From Alphaproteobacteria bacterium (GTDB lineage: Bacteria > Pseudomonadota > Alphaproteobacteria > SHVW01), in contig SHVW01000012.1 of NCBI GenBank assembly GCA_009694085.1, positions 1 through 38,271 on the forward strand: 38,271 nucleotides of DNA, written 5' to 3'. Within the stretch, counting starts at the first letter, position 1. Every line of letters starts with the position of its first letter. The notes beneath the pieces were generated by a model. The model was not told the DNA's origin and did not search any database. It was given only the letters and a program-made list of their open reading frames with translations. The translations under genes were made by a program, and so were the position numbers. Shown piece by piece: positions 25,947 to 33,672 of the stretch.

Positions 25947-26888
25947 TCACGCGATGCGCCCGTAATGCCCCAAGCACCGGGTTAAAAGAGCAAAAAATCC
26001 TTCGGCGTCGGCGCCCGCGATCACGCGCGCATTGGCCGGCGCGCCCATGCGTCCCCACCAATCCACCACCGTGACACCGCGGGTAAGGTCGCTTGCGGCT
26101 TCGACCGCGACATGGGCCGCCTTGCCGTCGAACAGGTCGGGCTGGAGCAGATAGGCGATCACGGCGGGATCATGGGCCGGTGGACCGGCTAATCCGCGCT
26201 TGAGCGCGGGATCGTGGCCATGGGCAAGGAACCGCGCGGCGGCTTTGGCCGCCGGCGAACCCAACGCCGCGATCCGCGCGCAGCGTTCTGCCGTTGCCGG
26301 CAATTGCAAGGTCACGTCGAGCGGCATCATGACGACCGGCGCTCCCGCGGCAAACACGGCGGCGGCTGCGTCGGGATCGCACCAGATATTGTACTCCGCT
26401 GCCGGCGTGACATTGCCGCCTGCGCGCCACGACCCGCCCATCAGTACGATCTCCGCGATTGCCGGTACGATGTCGGGCGCGCGGGTCACGGCCAGCGCTA
26501 TGTTGGTCAATGGGCCGATCGGACAGAGCGTTACCGGTTCAAGCGACCGGCGCAGCGTATCGATGATGAAATCGACGGCCCCGACCGAAGCCAGCGCTGC
26601 GCCTGGTTTGGACAGGTTCACCCCGCCTAGCCCGTCGGCGCCGTGATAATGAGCCGCCGTGACCAGCGGACGCTTGAGTGGCCGGTCAGCTCCGGCATGC
26701 ACGGGTACATCCGCCCGCCCCGCCAGCGTTAGAATGCAGCGCGCATTGGCTGCTCCCACGTCACACTCCACATTGCCCGCGACTACAGTCAAACCGAGCA
26801 CCCGTAATTCCGGGGATGCCAGAGCCAGTAGAATGGCAACGGCGTCGTCAACGCCGGGATCGGTATCGATGATGATGGAGCGGGGAAT
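25947..26888 (-). CDS. Inosine-uridine-preferring nucleoside hydrolase, apparent ATT start
   Basis: This enzyme hydrolyses ribonucleosides to ribose and a base using a tightly bound calcium ion. With the start at ATT 26888 the protein has 313 residues, the family norm, and begins MPRSIIIDTDPGVDDAV, containing the essential calcium-binding Asp8, Asp10, Asp14 and Asp15. Later family motifs are VLMGGSWRAGGNVTPAAEYNIWCDPDAAAAV, MMPLDVT and HDPAVIAYLL. No ATG, GTG or TTG occurs between the preceding in-frame stop (26922-26924) and this motif. The next GTG, 26801, would remove the catalytic Asp residues. GAGG (26898-26901) lies nine bases before the ATT. It sits between two methyltransferase paralogues in one transcription unit. 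Confidence 0.8.
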   Translation of the reverse strand: MPRSIIIDTDPGVDDAVAILLALASPELRVLGLTVVAGNVECDVGAANARCILTLAGRADVPVHAGADRPLKRPLVTAAHYHGADGLGGVNLSKPGAALASVGAVDFIIDTLRRSLEPVTLCPIGPLTNIALAVTRAPDIVPAIAEIVLMGGSWRAGGNVTPAAEYNIWCDPDAAAAVFAAGAPVVMMPLDVTLQLPATAERCARIAALGSPAAKAAARFLAHGHDPALKRGLAGPPAHDPAVIAYLLQPDLFDGKAAHVAVEAASDLTRGVTVVDWWGRMGAPANARVIAGADAEGFFALLTRCLGHYGRIA

Positions 26889-26921
26889 GGCGCGGCGCCT
26901 CGTGTCTTTGTCGGCGATCTG

Positions 26922-27692
26922 TCAAGTCACCTGAATTTCGGGTGGGATGGGAACGTCCCATCGATTAACCGGATCCCAGCAGGTCGTTTCGGCCGGCCGG
27001 CAGATTTGAGCCAGCGCATTGTCACCCTTGAAGAAAACAAATTGCCCAAAGCGCGAGAAGATCGGCCGGCCGTATTGTCGGGCGAAACGCTGAGCCGCCG
27101 TAACAACGCCGGGCCAGTAGAACGTATAGTCGTCGCCCACCAGAATGCCTCCGTCCTGAAGCATGTCCCAATACAGCGCCAGATCGATTGACACATCAAG
27201 AGCATCGTGGCTCGCATCGAGATAGACTAGGTTCGGCTTGACGCCGAGATGGTTGAGCAACCGAGCGGCAATGTGCGGCGTCTGCGGCACCGGTACGATG
27301 AGATCCTCGACGCCGGCATGCATGACATTAGCCAGAAACTGCGCATAGATTCGAGGATAGCCATGACGCGATTGCAGCCAATTCGCCTGGCTCGCGTTCT
27401 CAAGCATGTGCTCGATGCCGCCCAGCCAGGTATCGACTCAGACGACCCGCCCGGGCAGGTTGAGCATTTTCATGCGCTTGGCCATGGCGATTGCGCTGCT
27501 GCCCTTCCAAGTCCCGACCTCGACGATCACTTCGGGCTGCAGTTTTTCGATAGCGTCGAACAGGATCGATCCTTCATCAACCCAGCCCTGGAGATCGGAT
27601 GTGTGGTCGCGAAAGGGAAAGTCAGCGAACGGATCGCCGCCGAGCACGGCAAGAAGACGGTCGATCGCAGTGGGTATCGTTTGGCTGGCCAT
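26922..27692 (-). pseudogene. Second CmcI-like methyltransferase, interrupted by one in-frame TGA
   Basis: A 256-residue frame closely resembles the methyltransferase at 25151-25912: VIVEVGTWKGSSAIAM, YLDASHDALD and GGILVGDDYTFYWPGV align without gaps. Codon 85 is TGA (27438-27440) where the sister gene has TGC for Cys85; both flanks, LPGRVV and VDTWLGG, continue in the same frame. Translation would yield an 84-residue fragment plus, at best, a restart at 27407. A nonsense mutation is the simplest reading. Recoding as selenocysteine cannot be excluded from sequence but lacks a convincing SECIS. It starts the operon that also holds the nucleoside hydrolase. Confidence 0.75.
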
Positions 27693-27713
27693 AGTGGCGG
27701 CAGCATAGACGAT

Positions 27714-27723
27714 TTACGCGTAA
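27714..27723. promoter_or_regulatory. Palindrome TTACGCGTAA in the divergent control region
   Basis: A perfect 10-base palindrome lies 21 bases upstream of the methyltransferase ATG (minus) and 114 bases upstream of the glutamine-synthetase-like gene (plus). It could be an operator for either unit. There is no direct support beyond position. Confidence 0.3.
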
Positions 27724-27837
27724 GCGTCACGCAAGGCCCCAAGGCAATCATGCGAGTTTGGACAACCCGCCGCTTCCCCTGATCGGTCTTTTGCTCTAGT
27801 GAACACCCACTGAATAAGTCATCGACAGGGGGCTCAA

Positions 27838-29205
27838 ATGCAGCCAAATCAAGTCCGCACCGCCGCCGACGCTCGCAAAATCGTCGAAGAGCGTAAGCTG
27901 ACTCACGTCAAGATTGGCGTGTTCGATCTCGACGGCATCCTGCGCGGCAAATACGTATCGCACGACAAATTCTTCTCGGCGCTTGAGGGCGGATTTGGCT
28001 TCTGCGACGTCATCCTCGGCTGGGATTCGGCCGACGTGCTCTACGACAACGTCACCTTCACCGGCTGGCACACGGCCTATCCCGACGCCTTCGCGCGCAT
28101 CATCCCGGAATCCTGCCGGGCGCTGCCCTTCGAGGGCGATATGCTGCTCTTCCTCGGCGAGTTCACGGGCAAGGCAGAGGAGATTTGCCCGCGCGGAGTC
28201 TTGCGCCGCGCGCTCGCCCACGCCGCCGATATGGGCTTCGATCTCTACGCCGCCTTCGAATATGAATTCTTCCTGTTCGACGAAACGCCGGACAGCGTGC
28301 GCGAGAAGGGCTATCGCAACCTCAAGCCCATAACCCCCGGCATGTTCGGCTATTCCGTGCTGCGCAACAGCGTGTGGTCCGAGTTCTATCATGAGCTGCT
28401 CGAAACCTCGGAGGCCATGGACTTCCCGATCGAGGGATTGCACACCGAGACCGGGCCCGGCGTGCTGGAGGCCGCAATCACGGTCGACCGGGGCCTGGCA
28501 GCCGCCGACAAAGCCGCGCTGTTCAAGACTTTCTGCAAGGTGGTGGCGCAGCGTCAGGGCCTGATGGCGACTTTCATGGCCAAATGGTCGCGCGACTATC
28601 CCGGCCAGTCTGGCCATCTCCACATGTCGCTCAAAACCAAGAAGGGGCAGTCGGCTTTCCACGACCCCAAGGCGCCCCACAATATGAGCAAGACCATGCG
28701 CCATTTCGTGGCGGGCCAGGCAGCGCTGATGCCCCAGATGCTGGCCTGCATCTCGCCGACCGTGAATTCCTATACCCGTCTTATTCCCGGTTTCTGGGCA
28801 CCGACCAACGCCACCTGGGGGGTGGAGAACCGGACCTGCGCGCTGCGCGTCATTCCGGGCTCGCCCAAATCCCAGCGCGTGGAGTACCGGATCGCGGCAG
28901 CCGACGGCAATCCCTATATCGTACTCGCTGCGGCACTCGCGGCCGGGCTCTACGGCATCGAACACGAGTTGGAGCCGGACGCGCCGATCCAGGGCAATGC
29001 CTATGATCGCAAACATCCGGCTTCCAAATCCCTGCCGGCAACCCTGTGGGATGCCGCCCAGCGCTTGCGCAAGTGCCAGGCCATGCGCAACATCTTGGGG
29101 GATGCCTTTGTCGACCATTTCGCCGCCACCCGGGAGTGGGAGGAGCGAGAGTCCCGCAAGCAGATCACGGATTGGCAACTCGCTCGCTATTTCGAGATCA
29201 TCTGA
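27838..29205 (+). CDS. Glutamine synthetase-family gamma-glutamyl-amine ligase
   Basis: This 455-residue protein has the GS catalytic domain: FEYEFFLF (metal-binding Glu), HTETGPGVLE, GQSGHLHMSL (ATP/metal region), NSYTRLIPGFWAPTNATWGVENRT, and the C-terminal VEYRIAAADGNPYIVLAAALAAGL. It lacks the adenylylation region of GlnA and resembles PuuA/IpuC/GlnA4-type enzymes that attach glutamate to amines with ATP. An AGGGGG run seven bases before the ATG supports the start. It is followed in three bases by an aldehyde dehydrogenase and then an iron alcohol dehydrogenase. This suggests gamma-glutamylation of an amino-alcohol such as ethanolamine, followed by oxidation; the amine is inferred. Confidence 0.85.
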   Translation: MQPNQVRTAADARKIVEERKLTHVKIGVFDLDGILRGKYVSHDKFFSALEGGFGFCDVILGWDSADVLYDNVTFTGWHTAYPDAFARIIPESCRALPFEGDMLLFLGEFTGKAEEICPRGVLRRALAHAADMGFDLYAAFEYEFFLFDETPDSVREKGYRNLKPITPGMFGYSVLRNSVWSEFYHELLETSEAMDFPIEGLHTETGPGVLEAAITVDRGLAAADKAALFKTFCKVVAQRQGLMATFMAKWSRDYPGQSGHLHMSLKTKKGQSAFHDPKAPHNMSKTMRHFVAGQAALMPQMLACISPTVNSYTRLIPGFWAPTNATWGVENRTCALRVIPGSPKSQRVEYRIAAADGNPYIVLAAALAAGLYGIEHELEPDAPIQGNAYDRKHPASKSLPATLWDAAQRLRKCQAMRNILGDAFVDHFAATREWEERESRKQITDWQLARYFEII

Positions 29206-29208
29206 ACC

Positions 29209-30600
29209 ATGGCAAGTATCCAGAAGACCGTCTCCCCCGTCGATGGCCGCGTGTATGTCGAGCGGCCACTGGCATCCCCGGCCGAGATCGCACGTGCCAT
29301 TGCCGATGCGCGCGCGGCCCATGCGGCGTGGCGCCTTGTGCCCGTGTGCGAGCGCGTGGCGCTGATCAATCGCGCCGTCGATGCCTTCGTTGCAAAGCGC
29401 GACGCCATCGCCGAGGAGATCACCTGGCAGATGGGCCGGCCGATCGGTCAAAGCCCGGGCGAGGTGCGCGGCGTCGAGGAGCGGGCGCGCTACATGGCAT
29501 CGATCGCCGAGGCGGCGCTGTCTCCGGGCGATTCCGGCGCCAAACCCGGCTTTACGCGCTTCGTTGCCCGCGCCCCACTCGGTCTCATCTTCACCATCGC
29601 GCCCTGGAATTACCCTTACCTAACGGCGGTCAATTCGGTGGTACCGGCGTTGCTCGCGAGCAATGCCGTCATCCTCAAGCATTCGGCCCAGACACCGCTC
29701 TGCGCCGAACGTTTCGGTGAAGCCTTCGCGGCCGCAGGCTTGCCCAAGGGCGTGTTCCAGCATGTGCACATGAACCATGACAGCACGCTCAAGCTGATCG
29801 GCGCGCCCGAAGTGGATTTCGTTTGTTTTACCGGCTCGGTCGAAGGCGGCCACGCCGTTCAGCAGGCGGCAAGCCAGCGCTTCATCGGGGCCGCCCTCGA
29901 ACTCGGCGGCAAGGACCCGGCCTATGTGCGCGCCGACGCCAATTTCGACCACGCCGTGGAAAACCTGGTCGACGGTGCGTTCTTCAATTCCGGCCAGTCC
30001 TGCTGCGGCATCGAGCGCATCTATGTCGATGCCGCCATCTATGATCGCTTCGTCGAAGCCTATGCCGCCCTGACGCGCAAATACGTGCTGGGCAATCCGA
30101 CGGACGAGGCGACCAATCTGGGCCCGATGGTGCGCATCTCCGCCGCCGATTCCGTGCGCATACAGATCGCGGACGCCAAGGCTAGAGGCGCCCGGGGGCT
30201 GATCGACGAAAAGCTGTTCCCGCCGTCCAAGGCCGGCACGCCCTATTTGGCACCGAATGTCCTGATCGACGTCGATCATTCCATGGCGGTCATGACCGAG
30301 GAGAGTTTCGGCACCGTCGTCGGTATCATGAAGGTGGGCTCGGAGGACGAGGCCATCCGCCTGATGAACGACAGCACCTGCGGCCTGACCGCGGCGATCT
30401 GGACCGGCGACGAGAAGGCCGCGCTCCGCATCGGCCAACGACTGGAAACCGGCACCGTGTTCATGAACCGCTGCGACTATCTCGACCCGTCGCTGGCCTG
30501 GACCGGTGTGAAAGATTCCGGGCGCGGCGCCACGCTGTCGCGCATCGGCTTCGAGCACCTGACCCGGCCAAAATCCTTCCACCTCCGCACCGCGATCTGA
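29209..30600 (+). CDS. NAD(P)+-dependent aldehyde dehydrogenase
   Basis: This 463-residue ALDH-superfamily enzyme oxidises an aldehyde to its acid. Residues: the oxyanion Asn134 in PWNYP, Lys158 in ILKHS, FTGSVEGG, the general-base Glu231 in ELGGK, and catalytic Cys265 in FNSGQSCCG (a second Cys follows). Length and motif order are typical. It lies three bases after the GS-like ligase and is followed after 10 bases by an iron-containing alcohol dehydrogenase. By context it should oxidise the gamma-glutamyl aldehyde made by the ADH. It has no strong ribosome site of its own, which fits translational coupling to the preceding gene. Confidence 0.9.
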   Translation: MASIQKTVSPVDGRVYVERPLASPAEIARAIADARAAHAAWRLVPVCERVALINRAVDAFVAKRDAIAEEITWQMGRPIGQSPGEVRGVEERARYMASIAEAALSPGDSGAKPGFTRFVARAPLGLIFTIAPWNYPYLTAVNSVVPALLASNAVILKHSAQTPLCAERFGEAFAAAGLPKGVFQHVHMNHDSTLKLIGAPEVDFVCFTGSVEGGHAVQQAASQRFIGAALELGGKDPAYVRADANFDHAVENLVDGAFFNSGQSCCGIERIYVDAAIYDRFVEAYAALTRKYVLGNPTDEATNLGPMVRISAADSVRIQIADAKARGARGLIDEKLFPPSKAGTPYLAPNVLIDVDHSMAVMTEESFGTVVGIMKVGSEDEAIRLMNDSTCGLTAAIWTGDEKAALRIGQRLETGTVFMNRCDYLDPSLAWTGVKDSGRGATLSRIGFEHLTRPKSFHLRTAI

Positions 30601-30610
30601 GGAATTTTCG

Positions 30611-31786
30611 ATGACGCCTGAAAGCATGCGCGCCAATTGGAACTACCCGACCGCCATCCGCTTCGGCGTCGGACGCATCGCGGAACTGGCCGAGGCCTGT
30701 AAATCGCTCGGCATGAAGAAGCCCTTGCTGATTACGGATCCCGGCCTCGCCAAGCTACCCATGATCAAGGATGCGATTGCAGCCACCGCGGCATCCGGCT
30801 TGCCCACCGGCCTGTTCCACGACATCAAGCCCAACCCGGTCGGCCGCAATGTGGAGGATGGCGTGGCGGCCTATCGCCGGGGCGGCCATGACGGCGTGAT
30901 CGCATTCGGCGGCGGCAGCGCGCTCGACGCCGCGAAGGCCGTTGCCTTCATGGCAGGCCAGAGCCTGCCACTCTGGTATTTCGACGATAACGGGCCGGGT
31001 TGGAAGGACGCTAGTCTCCCTGGGATCGCGCCGATCGTTGCCGTGCCGACCACGGCGGGTACGGGCTCCGAAGTTGGGCGCGCCTCGGTCATCGTCAACG
31101 AAGCGACCCATACCAAAGTCATCGTGTTCCACCCAAAGTTCCAACCCGCCATCGTGATCGAGGACGCGGCGCTCACCGTCGGCCTGCCGCCCCATATCAC
31201 CGCCGCCACCGGCATGGACGCGCTGGCCCATTGCCTGGAGGCCTATTGCGCGCCGGGCAACCACCCCATGGCCGACGGTATCGCGCTCGAAGGCATGCGC
31301 CTGATCAAAGAGCATCTGCCCCTAGCCTATGCCGACGGCACCGACCTGGTCGCGCGCGGCCAAATGTTGATTGCCGCCACCATGGGAGCGACCGCGTTCC
31401 AGAAGGGGCTGGGCGCCATCCATTCCATCAGCCACCCCGTCGGCGCTATTTACGACACCCATCACGGCCTGACCAACGCGGTCATGATGCCCTATGTGCT
31501 TGCCTTCAACCGGCCGGCCATCGAGGTGCGCATGACCCGCCTCGCCGCCTATCTCGACCTGCCCAAGCCCTCCTTCGCAGCTGTCATGGAATGGGTGCTG
31601 GCGTTTCGCCGCCAACTCAAAATTCCCCACACGCTGAAAGAACTCGGCGTCGATGGCGCGCGCGCCGACGAAATCGCACGCATGGCCGAGGCCGATCCCT
31701 CCACCGGCGGCAACCCGGTCAAGGCCGGAGCGGCCGAGATGAAGGCGATGTTCATGAATGCGCTGGAGGGCCGCGTGCCGTCGTGA
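30611..31786 (+). CDS. Iron-containing alcohol dehydrogenase
   Basis: This 391-residue group III (iron-type) alcohol dehydrogenase carries the NAD-binding GGGSALDAAKA (100-110), PTTAGTGSEVGRASVI, and the metal ligands Asp203 and His207 (GMDALAHCLEAY), His275 (HSISHPVGA) and His284/285 (DTHHG). All are typical of the FucO/EutG-like family. AGGA overlapping the ALDH stop supports ATG 30611. In this operon it would oxidise the hydroxyl of a gamma-glutamylated amino-alcohol before the ALDH step; a general alcohol role is also possible. The stop overlaps the GTG start of marC (GTGA). Confidence 0.9.
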   Translation: MTPESMRANWNYPTAIRFGVGRIAELAEACKSLGMKKPLLITDPGLAKLPMIKDAIAATAASGLPTGLFHDIKPNPVGRNVEDGVAAYRRGGHDGVIAFGGGSALDAAKAVAFMAGQSLPLWYFDDNGPGWKDASLPGIAPIVAVPTTAGTGSEVGRASVIVNEATHTKVIVFHPKFQPAIVIEDAALTVGLPPHITAATGMDALAHCLEAYCAPGNHPMADGIALEGMRLIKEHLPLAYADGTDLVARGQMLIAATMGATAFQKGLGAIHSISHPVGAIYDTHHGLTNAVMMPYVLAFNRPAIEVRMTRLAAYLDLPKPSFAAVMEWVLAFRRQLKIPHTLKELGVDGARADEIARMAEADPSTGGNPVKAGAAEMKAMFMNALEGRVPS

Positions 31787-32397
31787 CCGAGTTTGCCGTC
31801 GCCACCTTCGTCACGCTGCTGATCATCATCGACCCCCTGACGGTCGCGCCCATTTTCCTTGGCCTGACCCGCTTCGCCAGCGCCGAGCACAAGCGCAACA
31901 TGGCGTTGCGCGGCACCGCCATCGCAGGCGGCATCCTGCTGGTCTTCGCGCTCGTCGGCGATTGGCTCTTGCGCACGATCGGTATCGGTCTGCCCGCCTT
32001 CCGTATCGCGGGCGGCATATTGCTGTTCCTGATCGCGGTCGACATGGTGCTGGCTCGCCAATCGGGCTTGCGCGCCACGACACCGCCGGAGAACGAGGAG
32101 GCCGGCCATAGGGACGACATTTCGGTTTTTCCGCTGGCGATCCCGCTGATCGCCGGGCCCGGCGCCATGACCTCGATCATGCTGCTGATGGGCCGTGCAG
32201 CCGGCGATTTTCAGCGCCAGGCGATCGTGCTCGGGCTGACCCTGCTGGTGCTGGCGATCACGCTGGTCTGCCTGCTCGGCGCCGGCCGGCTCGCCAGCGT
32301 ACTCGGCGTCACCGGCACAAATGTGATTAACCGCGTGCTCGGCATCGTGCTGGCTGCACTCGCTGTCCAGTTCATCCTGGACGGCATCCGAGCGTAA
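31783..32397 (+). CDS. MarC-family membrane protein
   Basis: This 204-residue inner-membrane protein of the MarC/NAAT family has about six hydrophobic segments. The first is FVTLLIIIDPLTVAPIFLGLT, with the family's IDP motif; later parts are FRIAGGILLFLIAVDM, VFPLAIPLIAGPGAMTSIMLLMG and GTNVINRVLGIVLAALAVQF. Family members are poorly understood and once were thought to cause antibiotic resistance. The frame extends upstream inside the ADH gene, but the GTG at 31783 overlaps the ADH stop as GTGA and gives a normal length. It ends the operon; whether it moves the substrate is unknown. Confidence 0.88.
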   Translation: MTEFAVATFVTLLIIIDPLTVAPIFLGLTRFASAEHKRNMALRGTAIAGGILLVFALVGDWLLRTIGIGLPAFRIAGGILLFLIAVDMVLARQSGLRATTPPENEEAGHRDDISVFPLAIPLIAGPGAMTSIMLLMGRAAGDFQRQAIVLGLTLLVLAITLVCLLGAGRLASVLGVTGTNVINRVLGIVLAALAVQFILDGIRA

Positions 32398-32465
32398 CCT
32401 CGCGCGCGGCCATGCCGCATTGCCCGACCCTTTGCTAACCGCGCATCCTGAAGGAGGGACGCATA

Positions 32466-32486
32466 TGCGAATAAGTCGCACTTGCA
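32466..32486. promoter_or_regulatory. Probable Fur box, distal copy
   Basis: This 21-base site has the form TGCGAAT-N9-TTGCA, with the outer five base pairs nearly self-complementary. A second site of the same form lies 48 bases downstream. It overlaps a possible -35 (TTGCAA, 32482-32487), so binding would block transcription of the iron-binding-protein gene. Confidence 0.45.
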
Positions 32487-32513
32487 AAAATTTGGGCGCC
32501 AGGATAAAGGCAA

Positions 32514-32534
32514 TGCGAATGGTTCTTATTTGCA
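32514..32534. promoter_or_regulatory. Probable Fur box, proximal copy
   Basis: TGCGAAT at the left and TTATTTGCA at the right form an imperfect 21-base palindrome, with seven outer positions paired (one G-T). This resembles the TGCGAATGATT/ATTTGCA-type Fur boxes of several Proteobacteria. It lies 16 bases before the start of the iron-type periplasmic binding protein, consistent with iron-dependent repression. Confidence 0.55.
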
Positions 32535-32550
32535 GAGATGAAATCCGGCC

Positions 32551-33597
32551 ATGAAAGCCGTGACTGCCCGTATGGCTCGATCGTTACTGGGGGCCGCCAC
32601 GGCCTTTTTCCTCCTATCCGCCATTTTCAACGCCGCGCGCGCCGACGGGGAGGTCAATATCTACTCTGCACGCCAGGAGGTGCTGATTCGGCCGCTGCTC
32701 GACGCCTTCACCAAGGCGAGCGGCATCAAGGTCAACGTGGTCAGCGGCGGCGAGGACGCGCTGATCGAGCGCCTCAAGGCCGAGGGCGCCAACAGTCCGG
32801 CAGATGTGCTGTTAACCGTCGATGCCGGCCGATTGGTTCGCGCTAAAGACAACGGTTCGCTCCAGCCGGCCTCCAGCGAAGCCCTTCAGGCCCTGGTACC
32901 TCCGGCCTATCGCGATCCCGCCGGCTTCTGGTACGGCCTGTCCGTGCGCGCCCGGCCGATCATGTATGCGGCCGATCGCGTGAAGCCAGCGGAGTTGTCC
33001 AGCTACGCCGACCTGGCCGACCGGAAATGGAAGGGCCGCATCTGCGTGCGCTCCTCCGGTCATGTGTACAACCAGTCCATGTTGGCCGCCATGATCGCCT
33101 ATGACGGGGTTGAGAAGACGGAGGCCTGGGCGCGCGGCCTCGTCGCCAATCTGGCGCGCCGGCCCCAGGGCGGCGACCGCGATCAAATCAAGGCGGTAGC
33201 CTCGGGCGAGTGCGACATCGCGATCGCCAACACCTACTATCTCGCCGGCATGATCAAATCGGGCACCGACGATGAGAAGAAAATGGCCGCCAAGGTCGCC
33301 GTTTTCTGGCCCGACCAGGCGGGACGCGGCGTTCACGTCAACATCAGCGGAGCCGCTGTCACAGCCAGTTCGAAGAACCGCGCCAATGCAGTCGGGCTGA
33401 TCGAGTTCCTGGCCGGCGCTGAGGCCCAGCGCATCTATGCAGAGGCGGTCTATGAGTATCCGATCCGTGCCGCCATTCCGGTGCACGATCCGCTGGCCGC
33501 CTGGGGCGAGTTCAAGGCCGACCCGCTTCGCTTGTCCGCCTTGGCGCAATTCAATGCCGACGCGGTCAAGATCGCGGATCGCGTGGGCTGGCGCTGA
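32551..33597 (+). CDS. Fe(3+) ABC-transporter substrate-binding protein (FbpA/FutA type)
   Basis: This 348-residue periplasmic protein starts with a signal peptide (about 1-31, cleavage near NAARA/DG). The mature part begins VNIYSARQEVLIRPLL and contains the tandem iron-ligand tyrosines Tyr229 and Tyr230 in ANTYYLAGMI, both characteristic of FbpA/FutA/IdiA. NISGAAVTASSKNRANAVGLIEFL is a conserved C-terminal block. Two Fur-like boxes precede it. No permease or ATPase genes follow; the next gene is an aminotransferase-fold enzyme. It must therefore use a transporter encoded elsewhere or act alone as a receptor. Family call strong; iron specificity supported by the tyrosines and operators. Confidence 0.9.
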   Translation: MKAVTARMARSLLGAATAFFLLSAIFNAARADGEVNIYSARQEVLIRPLLDAFTKASGIKVNVVSGGEDALIERLKAEGANSPADVLLTVDAGRLVRAKDNGSLQPASSEALQALVPPAYRDPAGFWYGLSVRARPIMYAADRVKPAELSSYADLADRKWKGRICVRSSGHVYNQSMLAAMIAYDGVEKTEAWARGLVANLARRPQGGDRDQIKAVASGECDIAIANTYYLAGMIKSGTDDEKKMAAKVAVFWPDQAGRGVHVNISGAAVTASSKNRANAVGLIEFLAGAEAQRIYAEAVYEYPIRAAIPVHDPLAAWGEFKADPLRLSALAQFNADAVKIADRVGWR

Positions 33598-33672
33598 ACC
33601 GGCCAGCTCCGACTATTTCGCAGAACCATCGCCGATGCTAACCTCGATCCGCACGATCGGGGGAGCATGGCG

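Noticed and set aside
27796-29451. A 551-residue frame antisense to the GS-like gene
   Set aside because: It is a GC-rich shadow frame: no recognisable domain, low-complexity composition, and exact overlap with a strongly conserved gene on the plus strand.
31231-31782. A long N-terminal extension of the MarC protein within the ADH gene
   Set aside because: The upstream part is Arg/Pro-rich shadow sequence; the GTG at 31783 with the GTGA overlap gives the normal MarC length and first membrane segment.
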